DNA of 64,000 nt from Segniliparus sp051660745 (GTDB lineage Bacteria; Actinomycetota; Actinomycetes; Mycobacteriales; Mycobacteriaceae): positions 348,667 to 412,666 of the forward strand of contig NZ_JBOFQF010000042.1 in NCBI RefSeq assembly GCF_051660745.1, in the 5' to 3' direction. The notes under the pieces were generated by a model, which was not told where the DNA came from, ran no database searches, and saw nothing but the letters and a program-made list of their open reading frames with translations. The position numbers and the translations under genes are program-made. Below are positions 1 to 7,862 of this stretch, piece by piece. How positions within the stretch are numbered: the stretch's first letter is position 1; each line of letters begins with the position of its first letter.

Positions 1-394
1 GCTCCCCGCGCTTCGAGCTGATCACTTCGCCCCGCACGGAGACGATGTCGCCAAGGTCCACATCGGCCTTCCACCGGGCCAACGCCTCCTCGCCGACCCC
101 GTTCAAGCTGATCATGGCCTGCAGCCGAGAGCCGTCGCCCGCCTGCAACGTCGCGAAGAGGAGCTTGCCCGCGTCGCGCTGGAAGATCACCCGGGCCGCC
201 ACGGTTGCGACGACCCCGGTGGACGCGCCCGTCTCCAGGTCCGCGAACTGCTCGCGGATCTGCGGCAACGTGTGCGTGATCGCCAACTCGACCGGGTACG
301 GCTCGTCGCCCCTGGCGAGCACGCGGTCCCGCTTCTCCCGGCGGATCCGCAATTGCTCGGGCAGGTCGAGGTCTTCAGCGGTCTGATCAGTCAC
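1..394 (-). CDS. lysS: Lysyl-tRNA synthetase, N-terminal part (gene runs off the window)
   Basis: Class II lysyl-tRNA synthetase, which charges tRNA-Lys in the cytoplasm. About 131 codons are visible, read from a GTG at 394 (V-T-D-Q-T-A-E-D). The segment contains the LPEQLRIRREKRDRVLARG and DPYPVELAITHTLPQIR start region and the OB-fold anticodon-binding strands (GRVIFQRDAGKLLFATLQ-like, then ALARWKADVDLGDIVSVRGE), which align with the M. tuberculosis LysS N-terminus. The catalytic domain lies outside the window. No Shine-Dalgarno is evident before the GTG, so the start could be slightly different. Its place upstream of coaX-panC matches the mycobacterial lysS-coaX order. Confidence 0.93.
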   Translation of the reverse strand, partial: MTDQTAEDLDLPEQLRIRREKRDRVLARGDEPYPVELAITHTLPQIREQFADLETGASTGVVATVAARVIFQRDAGKLLFATLQAGDGSRLQAMISLNGVGEEALARWKADVDLGDIVSVRGEVISSKRGE

Positions 395-415
395 GGAGGA
401 ACAGCGTACCTGCTG

Positions 416-844
416 CTACCAGTGGGCGGCGAACGTGGCCGTGTCCCGTTTCGCATGGGGAGCCGAAGCGGCCGCGAAGGCTCGGCGGGCCGCCCGCAGC
501 GCCGCGAAACCGCCCACCACGTCCGACACCCGCTCAAGCCCCATGGCGCGGAGCCTGCGCGTCGCGTGCAGCGAGCTCAGGCCGTTCGCGCTGACCAGGA
601 TCCACCACGCGTCGGCAGCCGACGCGCGGCACAGGCTCTCGTCGCTCCCGGGGGCGCACCGCGCGGCAAGGGCGAACTGGTCCACCGCGAGAGCGCCCGC
701 CAGAACGCCTTGGCCGGACCGTGCGGCCTGGGAACGGATGTCGACGAGCACCGCGCCCGCGTCGAGGGCGAGCCGGACGTCCTCCGGCGAAAGCCGCTCG
801 GCGACTGCGGTACGAGGAGCGTGGGTCAAGGCTGGGAGCGCCAC
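416..844 (-). CDS. Rhodanese-like domain protein lacking the active-site cysteine
   Basis: A 142-residue single-domain protein starting at GTG 844. It has the rhodanese order: ALDAGAVLVDIRSQAAR (the conserved D-x-R element), AVDQFALAARC, then WWILVSANGLSSLHATRRL followed by VSDVVGGFAAL. In active rhodaneses the loop after the central strand carries the cysteine nucleophile (C-x-x-G-x-x-S). Here the equivalent loop reads SANGLSS, so sulfur transfer through the usual Cys looks impossible. It probably acts as a binding or regulatory domain, which is inference. It lies between lysS and coaX on the same strand. The function is unknown. Confidence 0.75.
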   Translation of the reverse strand: MALPALTHAPRTAVAERLSPEDVRLALDAGAVLVDIRSQAARSGQGVLAGALAVDQFALAARCAPGSDESLCRASAADAWWILVSANGLSSLHATRRLRAMGLERVSDVVGGFAALRAARRAFAAASAPHAKRDTATFAAHW

Positions 845-1096
845 TGCGATTGTCTTTCTGCGTCGAGACTGTGTGCCGGAACGAGGTGCCCGAAACTGCG
901 TGTCCGAAAAATAGGGAAAACGAGGCTGGGTTCAGCGACAACAGCGACACAGACATGCGACGGCCAGGGCGGGGGGAACCGATGCCCTTGGCTGCATGTC
1001 CTCAGTATGCGGCGCGGCGGCGCATAACGCAAGCGCTGGGGGCGCCTCCCGCGAGCCAGACTTGCGAGCTTGCGAGCCAGGCTCGTGGGGGAGGGG

Positions 1097-1885
1097 TTAT
1101 TTGCCCGCGCGGGCGTGTCGCTCGAACACCATCCGCAACCCGGTCAACGTCAGCCAAGGATCGTGCGCGCACGGCGTGTCCAGCTCGTCGACGAGCAGCG
1201 GGGCAAGCCCGCCGGTGAGCACCACGCGCGGCGGATGCGGCGCTTCGAGCGCGGCGACCATGCGCCGGACCAGGCCGTCCACTTGGCCCGCGAAGCCGAA
1301 CAGGACGCCGGACTGCAACGACTCCACGGTGCTCTTGCCGATCACCGATCTCGGATGGGTCAGCTCCACCTTTGGCAGCGCGGCAGCGCACTGCGCGAGC
1401 GCGTCCACCGAGATCGCCATGCCGGGCGCGATGGCCCCGCCGAGGAACTCCCCCTTCGCGGAGACCGCGTCCACCACCGTGGTCGTGCCCATGTCCACCA
1501 CCACGCAGGCGGTCTGGAACTGGTGGAACGCGGCGAGCGCGTTCACCACCCGGTCCGCGCCGACCCCTTTCGGATTGTCCACGAGCAGCGGCACCCCGGT
1601 GCGCACTCCTGGCTCGACCATGAGCGACCTGCGCCCGGCGAAATGCCGGGGAATCATCAGGCGCAGCTCGCGCAGCAAGGCGGGAACTGTGGAGAGCGCG
1701 GCGACCCCGGTGACCCGGTCGACCCGTTCGCCGAGGAACCCCTCCACCGCGAGGTAGATCTCGTCGCCGGTGAGCTTCGGGTCGGTGTGCACCCGCCACG
1801 AGTCGACGAGCCGCGCCGAGCCGCCCGCCCCCTCGAACAAACCCAACGACACATTGCTGTTGCCGATGTCGAAGACGAGCAGCAT
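1097..1885 (-). CDS. coaX: Type III pantothenate kinase
   Basis: Catalyses the first CoA step, ATP-dependent phosphorylation of pantothenate, in the cytoplasm. The 262-residue length is typical. It begins with the ASKHA phosphate-1 motif DIGNSNVSLG, followed by GVGADRVVNALAAF and the second phosphate motif DMGTTTVVDAV (about residues 131-140), then GGAIAPGM. These are the type III (CoaX) signatures. The ATG overlaps the panC stop (TGATG at 1883-1887), so the two are translationally coupled. In M. tuberculosis panD lies between coaX and panC; here there is no room for it. Confidence 0.95.
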   Translation of the reverse strand: MLLVFDIGNSNVSLGLFEGAGGSARLVDSWRVHTDPKLTGDEIYLAVEGFLGERVDRVTGVAALSTVPALLRELRLMIPRHFAGRRSLMVEPGVRTGVPLLVDNPKGVGADRVVNALAAFHQFQTACVVVDMGTTTVVDAVSAKGEFLGGAIAPGMAISVDALAQCAAALPKVELTHPRSVIGKSTVESLQSGVLFGFAGQVDGLVRRMVAALEAPHPPRVVLTGGLAPLLVDELDTPCAHDPWLTLTGLRMVFERHARAGK

Positions 1886-2814
1886 CAGCTCGCGCCCCCG
1901 TCGGCAGGCGCAGGGCCGCCGAGGCGCACCGGCATGTTGTCGATCAATCGCGTCTTGCCGCAGCGGGCCGCGACGAGCAGTCGGGCCTCGCCCGGCTCCG
2001 TCGCGCCGCTCGGATCGACGGGGCTCAAATCCATAGGGCGCAGCTCGGGGTCGCGCAGCTCGAGGTAGTCCACCTCCAGACCGGGGTAGCCGTCGAGCGT
2101 CCTGCGGGCAGCTTCGAGCGCGGCGGCCCCGCCGCGCGCCCCCGCGTCCGCCCCCGCGCGCAAGGCCGCCGAGAGCCCCAACGCCTGTTCCCGCTCTTGC
2201 GGGCTCAAAAAGACATTGCGGGAGGAGAGCGCGAGGCCGTCCGGCTCCCGCACCGTCGGAACTCCCAACGCGGCCACCGGCAGGTCGAGGTCCTTGATCA
2301 TCGCCCGGATCAACGTGAGCTGCTGGTAGTCCTTCTCCCCGAACAGCGCCCATGCCGCTCCGGAGGCCGAGAGCAACTTCAGCACGACGGTCAGCACGCC
2401 GGTGAAATGCCCCGGACGGTGCGCCCCCTCCAGCTCGTCGGCGAGCGAGCCCGGAACCACCTGCGTCCCGCCCCATCCCGACGGGTACATCGACGCCGGG
2501 CCGGGGGTGTAGACGACCCGCACCTTCTTCTCCTGGAGCGCGTCGAGGTCGGCGGCGAGCGGCCTCGGGTAGCGCTCGAAGTCTTCGCCCTGCCCGAATT
2601 GCAACGGGTTGACGAAGATAGAGACGACCACCGTGGCGTGCGGCAGCCGCTTCGCGTGGTCGACCAATGCCAAATGCCCTTGGTGCAGCGCGCCCATCGT
2701 GGGGACCAAGGCGACATGCTTCCCGACTGCTCGCAGCCGATCGGTGAGCTCCCGCAGCTGTTGCGGGCTGTGGCACAGGACAGGGTCGCTATGGCCGAGG
2801 GACAGTTTCGTCAT
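1885..2814 (-). CDS. panC: Pantothenate synthetase
   Basis: Condenses pantoate and beta-alanine with ATP to give pantothenate. The HIGH-like signature appears as PTMGALHQGHLALVDHA, with FVNPLQFG, ALFGEKDYQQLTLI and LSSRNVFLSPQER, all diagnostic of PanC. I prefer the ATG at 2814 (MTKLSLGHSDP, 309 residues). An in-frame GTG at 2841 would add nine residues of no recognisable family character. The stop overlaps the coaX start. beta-Alanine is normally made by aspartate decarboxylase PanD, whose gene is not in this cluster or elsewhere in the window. Confidence 0.95.
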   Translation of the reverse strand: MTKLSLGHSDPVLCHSPQQLRELTDRLRAVGKHVALVPTMGALHQGHLALVDHAKRLPHATVVVSIFVNPLQFGQGEDFERYPRPLAADLDALQEKKVRVVYTPGPASMYPSGWGGTQVVPGSLADELEGAHRPGHFTGVLTVVLKLLSASGAAWALFGEKDYQQLTLIRAMIKDLDLPVAALGVPTVREPDGLALSSRNVFLSPQEREQALGLSAALRAGADAGARGGAAALEAARRTLDGYPGLEVDYLELRDPELRPMDLSPVDPSGATEPGEARLLVAARCGKTRLIDNMPVRLGGPAPADGGAS

Positions 2815-2858
2815 TTCTTCCGCCTCTCTCCGATGGAGCACGGCACACGCGCGAGCGA

Positions 2859-4514
2859 TCAGTTCGCCTCGTCGTCCGACATCTGGGCTTCCGACATCTG
2901 GGCGCGCCTGCGCCGCCCATGGTATCCGGCTGCTTCGTCCGGAGTGAGCCGGGAGAGCAACTCTCCGACGGAGTGCCCGGAAGCATGCGCGCCCGCGAGC
3001 GCCGCCGCAGCGGCAGCCGCGTCATGCCCTCCGGTGGACGCGGCTGCCTCGCCGCCCTCTGCGGACTTCGCCCTGCGTCCGCCGCGCGATTCATTCGGCT
3101 TGGCCCGGCCACTGGCCTTGCCCGCGTGCTTCGATTTCTCCGATTTGCCGTGCGCCGCCTCTGCTTGAGGCTGCGGCGCAACCTCGACATGCTCAGGCTC
3201 CAGCTCGTGTGCGACGGGCTCCGGCTCGGGCTCGGCAGGCTCCGGCGCGGACACCAAGGGCTGCGGCGCAACCTCGACATGCTCGGGCTCCGGCTCGGGC
3301 TCGGCAGGCTCCGGCGCGTGCGCGGCAGACTCCGGCTCGGACACCAAGGGCTGCGGCGCGACCTCGACATGCTCAGGCTCCGGCTCGTGCGCGGCAGGGC
3401 CAGACTCCTGCACAACTAGCTCCGGCTCGGCGGGCTGGCTGTACCAGCTCGGGTACTCGCTCGAAGATTCGGCTTCCGTCTCTTGCTCAGTGGTCGGCTG
3501 GGCGTACCAGCTCGGGTAGTCGAGCGCCTGCGCGGTCTCGTGCGCGACCGGCTCCGGCTGCTGCGAGGCGGCTGGCTGCTCCTCCGCCCAGTTTTGCGAG
3601 CCCTCCCAAGCAGCTCCCTGAGGCTGCTGTTGCTGCCAAACGACCGGCTGCTCCACGGGCGGGCGCTCCTCCACGACCGGCTCCGGGGTTTGCGCGACCG
3701 GCTCGGCGATTGGCTCAGCCTCGGCGACTGGCGCGACGGGCTCGGCCTCGGCGACCTGCGCGAGCGGCTCCGGCTTCGGCGTCTCGAACTGCCCTTGGCC
3801 CACGCCCGTGTGCTGCGGCTGCGCAGGCTCTCGGCGCCCTTGGTCGGATTGCGATGGCAGCCAGAGCTTCGGCGGGCCGGGCTCTCCTCCGCCCGAAGGA
3901 GGCGCCCCCGCCCCGCTCGCAGTCCCCCACTCGCGGGGCTCGTGCGAAGAACCCCCGCTCGGGGGATCCTCTGCGGCACGTTTGCGCGGCTGGGCCTCGT
4001 GGGCGCCGAGCGACTGGCGCGCCACCAAAAGCTCGTCGAGACGGGTCGCCCGCGCCTTGAGCGCGGGCTGGTCGTATTCGAGGTCTTGGTCCAGCAGCTC
4101 CTGGAGCTGGCTTCGGAGCACCACGACCTGTTGTTGCAGCTCCGCGAGGGCGTTGTGCGTTGTCGTGTCGGCCTCTGCGGTGAGCTGTCTGCGCAGCTCG
4201 TTCTCCAGCGAAAGCTCGTAATGGTGCCTCGCCGCGATCTCCCTTTCGAGCTGCAGGTCGTAGATCAGCTTGTAGTCCGAGGCCTTCGCGGAGACCAGCT
4301 CCGCCTTGCGCCGCGAGTGGTCGGCGATGAACGCCCACCCCAGCGCCGCCCACAGGGCGAAGACGAAGCCGAACCGCATCAACGTGTCGTTCCCGGTGTA
4401 GATCACCGCGACGCTCGCGACCACGGCGAAGACGAAGCAGGCCGCGTACGCCACGCCCAACAACGCCCCCCCGCTCGTCTTCTTCCGGCGACGCTCCAGC
4501 GCGGGCTCGGTCAT
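2859..4514 (-). CDS. DUF6779-like membrane protein with long Pro/Glu-rich repeat tail (Rv3604c-like)
   Basis: A 551-residue protein. The N-terminus has two predicted membrane segments (about residues 18-40, LLGVAYAACFVFAVVASVAV, and 47-64). A coiled-coil-like stretch of about 80-170 follows (IYDLQLEREIAARHHYELSLENELRRQL). The rest is low complexity: Pro/Glu/Gln/Ala-rich with repeated EPEHVEVAPQPLVS units, a YPSWYxQP pair, and a basic end (KSEKSKHAGK). The domain order and position between panC and the folate genes match Rv3604c of M. tuberculosis, a conserved Ala/Pro-rich membrane protein of unknown role. Cell-envelope association is inferred from the membrane segments. The intermediate Rv3603c-type gene is missing. 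Confidence 0.75.
   Translation of the reverse strand: MTEPALERRRKKTSGGALLGVAYAACFVFAVVASVAVIYTGNDTLMRFGFVFALWAALGWAFIADHSRRKAELVSAKASDYKLIYDLQLEREIAARHHYELSLENELRRQLTAEADTTTHNALAELQQQVVVLRSQLQELLDQDLEYDQPALKARATRLDELLVARQSLGAHEAQPRKRAAEDPPSGGSSHEPREWGTASGAGAPPSGGGEPGPPKLWLPSQSDQGRREPAQPQHTGVGQGQFETPKPEPLAQVAEAEPVAPVAEAEPIAEPVAQTPEPVVEERPPVEQPVVWQQQQPQGAAWEGSQNWAEEQPAASQQPEPVAHETAQALDYPSWYAQPTTEQETEAESSSEYPSWYSQPAEPELVVQESGPAAHEPEPEHVEVAPQPLVSEPESAAHAPEPAEPEPEPEHVEVAPQPLVSAPEPAEPEPEPVAHELEPEHVEVAPQPQAEAAHGKSEKSKHAGKASGRAKPNESRGGRRAKSAEGGEAAASTGGHDAAAAAAALAGAHASGHSVGELLSRLTPDEAAGYHGRRRRAQMSEAQMSDDEAN
3175..3395 (-). repeat. Imperfect direct repeats inside the DUF6779-like gene
   Basis: Three copies of a unit sharing the core AACCTCGACATGCTC (third copy GACCTCGACATGCTC), with flanking CTCCGGCTCG stretches, occur about 90 bp apart on the plus strand. 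They encode the protein repeat EPEHVEVAPQPLVS. Near-identity at the DNA level suggests recent duplication or slippage. Confidence 0.8.
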
Positions 4515-4631
4515 GCGACCGCCCTACGGAAGCCCTTCTTCGGAGCGAAGAGGACAAAATTCGAACGCATGGTGAAGACCATACCTCCCAAACGCCGTAT
4601 CCACCGGGACACGAGCAAGAACATACACAGA

Positions 4632-4673
4632 AAGTTCCCCAGATACGGCGAGAAGTTCCCCAGATACGGCGAG
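4632..4673. repeat. Perfect 21-bp tandem direct repeat (two units)
   Basis: Two head-to-tail copies of a unit beginning AAGTTCCCCAGATACGGCGA occupy 4632-4652 and 4653-4673 in the non-coding gap between the secreted-protein gene and the DUF6779-like gene. The second copy flows directly into the left arm of the large hairpin that follows. The function is unknown. Confidence 0.9.
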
Positions 4674-4713
4674 AGGCCGGGCCCGGGCGGGCCCGGCCTC
4701 TCGCCGTGTCTGG
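4660..4713. terminator. 26-bp inverted repeat, probable terminator of the secreted-protein gene
   Basis: Positions 4660-4685 pair with 4688-4713 almost perfectly (one G-U wobble), giving a very GC-rich stem. It lies 10 bp after the stop of the minus-strand gene ending at 4723, where a transcription terminator is expected. No T-tract follows on the minus strand, so it would be a non-canonical actinobacterial hairpin terminator. The tight 2-base apex means the real loop must be larger. Confidence 0.65.
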
Positions 4714-4722
4714 AAGGGGATA

Positions 4723-5454
4723 TCACTCGCAGGCGGTGCGCAAACGCCCGACCGAGTCGTTGTACTCGGAGATCGCGCCCTGGATCATGTCGCCGTTCTG
4801 GTTGTCGATCAGGTAGATCCAGTCGTCGGACGCGTGCGCCAGGTCGGTCAGCGCGGCGACGATGTCGCTCGGGAACCCGGAGGTCGGGACGGTGGAGCGG
4901 ATCTTGTCGAGAGCGCCCTGGTAGCCCGCTCGGGCGGACTCGCTGGCAGCGGCCAGGTCGTCGTCGCTCCAGCTGGCGTTCTCGACGGCGGCCAGGTCGT
5001 TGAACTTCTTCGTGTCCTTCGCGACCTGGGCGGTCACCTCGCGGGAGAAGGTGCAAGCAGCAGCTTTGACCTGGGCCGGGTTGGACGGCTTCGCGGGGGC
5101 CGGGGCCTCAGGGGCCGCAGTCGCGGAAGAGCTCGGCGCGGCGGAGGAAGACGGCTTCACAGCCGGGGCGTCCTCGTCCTCGCCGTTCGGCTCGGCGGCG
5201 TCCTGGTCCTCGGCCTCGGACGGCTTCGGCGCAGAAGAGCTGGCGTACGGGTTGTACGAGGTGGCCGGAGCCGGGCTGCCAGTCGTGCTCGCGCCCGTGC
5301 TCGCGGAAGGAGCGGAGGTCGACGTGGCGGTGGTCTCCGACGTGGGAGTGGTGTCGTCGTCGGGGTCCGCCATAGCGTGTCCCGGAAGCGTCAAAAACAT
5401 CCCCGCGCCAGCGAGGGACAAGAAACTAACAGCGCTGACCCATGCATTCTTCAT
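4723..5454 (-). CDS. Secreted Ser/Thr/Ala-rich protein of unknown function
   Basis: About 243 residues from the ATG at 5454 (MKNAWVSAVSFLSLAGAG). That start opens a classical Sec signal peptide: a Lys near the start, a hydrophobic core, and the AMA cleavage context before DPDDD. A low-complexity Ser/Thr/Pro/Ala linker follows (about residues 30-140), then a C-terminal domain of about 105 residues with two Cys (ACTFSREV near its start and RTACE at the end) that could form a disulfide. I do not recognise the C-terminal domain. An in-frame upstream start at 5541 would add 29 residues but bury the signal peptide. The gene interrupts the order seen in M. tuberculosis between the Rv3604c and Rv3605c counterparts. 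Confidence 0.75.
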   Translation of the reverse strand: MKNAWVSAVSFLSLAGAGMFLTLPGHAMADPDDDTTPTSETTATSTSAPSASTGASTTGSPAPATSYNPYASSSAPKPSEAEDQDAAEPNGEDEDAPAVKPSSSAAPSSSATAAPEAPAPAKPSNPAQVKAAACTFSREVTAQVAKDTKKFNDLAAVENASWSDDDLAAASESARAGYQGALDKIRSTVPTSGFPSDIVAALTDLAHASDDWIYLIDNQNGDMIQGAISEYNDSVGRLRTACE

Positions 5455-5537
5455 AGGCACAGAGAGTACACGGTGGATTCTGGGATCAACCTTGTAAGCC
5501 CCTGTGAATTTATCGTGTCGCCTCACAGCCCGTGTTC

Positions 5538-6020
5538 TCACGACCCCGCGCCGGAGGATGCGCCGCCGCGCGGATCGTCATGGCCCCCATGCGGGGCACG
5601 GCAGCATCTGCGCAGCCACAAAGCCCCCGCAACGAGCGCTGCCGAGCAGAAAACCCCGATGAGGCCGCCGGGGAGGTTCCGCTCGGCGATCAAAAGCTGG
5701 CCCTTGTGCAGCAGCGCGTCCATCCCCAACGCGGCCCAGAATCCGAGGACGAAGGCGCCTGCGAACACCGAAGCCGCCGCGAGCGCCCCTGCCCGCGCCA
5801 CGAAAACAGGTGGGACGAGGCCCGGCCCGACGCCGATCCTGTTGTCCCGCACCCTCGCTCTCAGATAGCTGCCGAGCCCCGCCTCGACAAGGCCTGCCGC
5901 CAAGAGCGGCACCCCGGCGCTCGCCGCCACCGGCATGGTCCGAAGCCCCGGCCAGCACAACGCCACGAGCACGCCGACAAGGGCGCAGCCAACGCACTCG
6001 ACGAAGCCGATCTGTTTCAA
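5538..6020 (-). CDS. DUF3180 membrane protein (Rv3605c-like)
   Basis: A 160-residue protein with four probable membrane segments (VGCALVGVLVALCWP, AASAGVPLLAAGLVEAGL, ALAAASVFAGAFVLGFWAAL, GLIGVFCSAALVAGALWL), the layout of the DUF3180 family. M. tuberculosis Rv3605c sits in the same place directly after folK. A TTG at 6020 is used here because no ATG/GTG lies in frame between it and folK; it is 16 bp past the folK stop. The function is unknown. Co-transcription with folate genes is conserved across Mycobacteriales. Confidence 0.8.
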   Translation of the reverse strand: MKQIGFVECVGCALVGVLVALCWPGLRTMPVAASAGVPLLAAGLVEAGLGSYLRARVRDNRIGVGPGLVPPVFVARAGALAAASVFAGAFVLGFWAALGMDALLHKGQLLIAERNLPGGLIGVFCSAALVAGALWLRRCCRAPHGGHDDPRGGASSGAGS

Positions 6021-6036
6021 CGCAGTCCGATCCGAC

Positions 6037-6570
6037 TCATAGCAGGCGCAGGGCGCCGAGGGAGAGCGTGAGCGAGGTCCGGCGCACCGAGGTCCGCTCG
6101 GAAGCCGCGAGCGACTCGACGAGCTCTTTCACCGAGACATCCCAGTCCCGGGCGGCCAAACGCGCCTCCGGCTGCACATCGAGCCACGGGACCAGGACGA
6201 ACGCCCGCTGATGCGCCCGAGGATGCGGCAGCAGCAGCTCGGGCTCGTCCGCCAAGATCGAGGCCCCGTCCTCCCCGTAGCAGGCGATCACGTCCACGTC
6301 CAGCGTCCGGGGCCCACGGAAGGCCTCGCGTTTCCGGGCGGCCAGCGTCTCGATCCGCTGCGCCTCGCGCAGCCAGTCCATGCTGCCGAAGCCAAGATCG
6401 GACACCACGAGCACCGCGTTGAAGTAGTTCGGGCCGACCGCGCCCCACGGATCTGTCTCGTAGACCGGGGAGCCCGCCCGGACTCGCTCGCCAAGCGCCG
6501 CGACCGCGAGCTGCAAATACCCCAGCCGGTTGCCCAAATTGGACCCGATGGAGAGCACTGCCGTGGTCAT
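6037..6570 (-). CDS. folK: 6-hydroxymethyl-7,8-dihydropterin pyrophosphokinase (HPPK)
   Basis: Transfers pyrophosphate from ATP to hydroxymethyl-dihydropterin, the step before FolP. It is 177 residues long. The N-terminal SIGSNLGNRLGYL, the central YETDPWG and YFNAVLVV, and the diagnostic RGPRTLDVDVIACYG followed by LLLPHPRAHQRAFVLVPWLD are all typical HPPK motifs with the magnesium-binding aspartates (LDVDV) present. It follows folB at 44 bp and precedes the DUF3180 gene. Confidence 0.96.
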   Translation of the reverse strand: MTTAVLSIGSNLGNRLGYLQLAVAALGERVRAGSPVYETDPWGAVGPNYFNAVLVVSDLGFGSMDWLREAQRIETLAARKREAFRGPRTLDVDVIACYGEDGASILADEPELLLPHPRAHQRAFVLVPWLDVQPEARLAARDWDVSVKELVESLAASERTSVRRTSLTLSLGALRLL

Positions 6571-6614
6571 ACCCTCCGTTATACAGCCACCTCGGAGTCC
6601 GAGGCGCGGAAGCC

Positions 6615-6989
6615 TCAGCCTTGCGCCGTCCTTCTCGACCGGCGCGCCACGACGGCGACGTCACCGAACGGGACCGGGATCGGGGCCTTCGGCTTGTGGA
6701 CGGCGGCCTCGACGGCGTACACCCTCGGGTCGCGCATCACGTCTTCCGCGATCTCGGCGGCGAGGCCCTCGATCAGCTTGCGCGGCGGGCCGCCCACGAT
6801 CTCCGCCGCCCGCACCGCGAGCGCGCCGTAGTCCACTGTGTCTTCGAGGTCGTCGCTGCTCGCGGCTTTGGCCAGATCGCACCAAAGCGTGATGTCGACG
6901 ACGAACTCCTGCGGGACCGCCCGCTCCTCGTCGCTGTAGCCGTGACAGGCCCAGACAGAGACGCCACGCAATTCGATCCGGTCAGCCAT
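6615..6989 (-). CDS. folB: Dihydroneopterin aldolase
   Basis: Cleaves dihydroneopterin to hydroxymethyl-dihydropterin and glycolaldehyde. It has 124 residues: MADRIELRGVSVWACHGYSDEE, then SSDDLEDTVDYGALAVRAAEIV, GPPRKLIEGLAAEIAEDVM and EAAVHKPKAPIPVPFGDVAV. The lysine in VHKPKAP corresponds to the conserved active-site Lys of the family. The start is 12 bp after the folP stop, in the folE-folP-folB-folK run. Confidence 0.95.
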   Translation of the reverse strand: MADRIELRGVSVWACHGYSDEERAVPQEFVVDITLWCDLAKAASSDDLEDTVDYGALAVRAAEIVGGPPRKLIEGLAAEIAEDVMRDPRVYAVEAAVHKPKAPIPVPFGDVAVVARRSRRTAQG

Positions 6990-7001
6990 GGGTCCACGTT
7001 A

Positions 7002-7862
7002 TCAATCGCGCCGAACGGGCCCGCCTGCCCCGGCGGCGCCCTCCCTCGTGAAAGCCGCCGCAGCCGCAGCAGCAGCCCGATTCGGACGGGGAGCATGCAC
7101 GCGCGCGCCCCACGCCCCGAGCGCCGCCGCCAGCGCGGTCACAGCGACCGTCCCCGCCTCCCGCCAGGCGAGCTCTGCCTCGTCGGAGGCCGCGTCCCCG
7201 GAGACGAGCGAGCGCCCCGAGCCGAGGAACCGCTTGCGGGACGCGCCGACCAGCACCGGGAACCCCAGCTCGCGCAGCTCGCCGAGGCCTCGGATCAACG
7301 CCCAGTTCTCAGCCGCGTCTTTGCCGAAGCCGAGCCCCGGGTCGAGGACGATCTGATCGCGGCGCACGCCTGCGGCGAGCGCGGCCTCCGCCCGGACGAG
7401 CAGCTCGTCCGCCACATGCCGCACGGTGGTCCCGCCACTGCGGTAGCTGTGGTCGCGTGTCGGAGCCCCCGGCCAGTGGCCGAGCACCAGCCACGCGCCT
7501 GATTCCGCCACGGCGGGAGCCAGGCCAGGATCGCACAAGCCGCCCGACACGTCGTTGACCATGCTCGCGCCCTGCGCCAAGACGGCCCGCGCGACGCCCG
7601 CGTCGCAGGTGTCCACACTGACGAAAACCCCTTCGGCGGCCAACGCCGAGACGGCAGGGAGGATTCGGCCGAGCTGCTCCTGCGCGCCGACCTGCGATGC
7701 TCCGGGCCGAGTCGACTCGCCGCCGACGTCCACGATGTCGGCCCCTTCTGCCGCGAGGCGCACGCCCTCGGCCACCGTCTCCTCGACCTCCTCCCGCCCC
7801 GCCCCGGAGAAGGAGTCCGGCGTGCAGTTGAGGACGCCCATGATCATGAAGTCGGATGTCAT
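7002..7862 (-). CDS. folP: Dihydropteroate synthase
   Basis: Joins hydroxymethyl-dihydropterin pyrophosphate and p-aminobenzoate; the target of sulfonamides in the family. The start is the ATG at 7862, which overlaps the folE stop by 4 bp (ATGA), giving 286 residues. Signature motifs are VLNCTPDSFSGAG, DIVDVGGESTRPGA, VSVDTCDAGVARA, ASMVNDVSGG, DPGLGFGK and GASRKRFLG. The C-terminal tail is alanine-rich. An in-frame extension to 7982 exists but lies inside folE and has no family character. Confidence 0.96.
   Translation of the reverse strand: MTSDFMIMGVLNCTPDSFSGAGREEVEETVAEGVRLAAEGADIVDVGGESTRPGASQVGAQEQLGRILPAVSALAAEGVFVSVDTCDAGVARAVLAQGASMVNDVSGGLCDPGLAPAVAESGAWLVLGHWPGAPTRDHSYRSGGTTVRHVADELLVRAEAALAAGVRRDQIVLDPGLGFGKDAAENWALIRGLGELRELGFPVLVGASRKRFLGSGRSLVSGDAASDEAELAWREAGTVAVTALAAALGAWGARVHAPRPNRAAAAAAAAFTREGAAGAGGPVRRD

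Noticed and set aside
826..1032. 68-codon minus-strand frame between the rhodanese-like gene and coaX
   Set aside because: No Shine-Dalgarno, atypical composition and overlap with the rhodanese start; 845-1096 looks non-coding, with short GCGAGC repeats and a small hairpin near 1070-1085.
2197..3168. Plus-strand open frame opposite panC
   Set aside because: Antisense to conserved PanC motifs; low-complexity Arg-rich product.
3175..3395. CRISPR-like or intergenic repeat
   Set aside because: Repeats are in frame within a coding sequence and encode a protein repeat.
4632..4673. CRISPR array
   Set aside because: Only two units, directly adjacent with no spacers, and no cas genes nearby.
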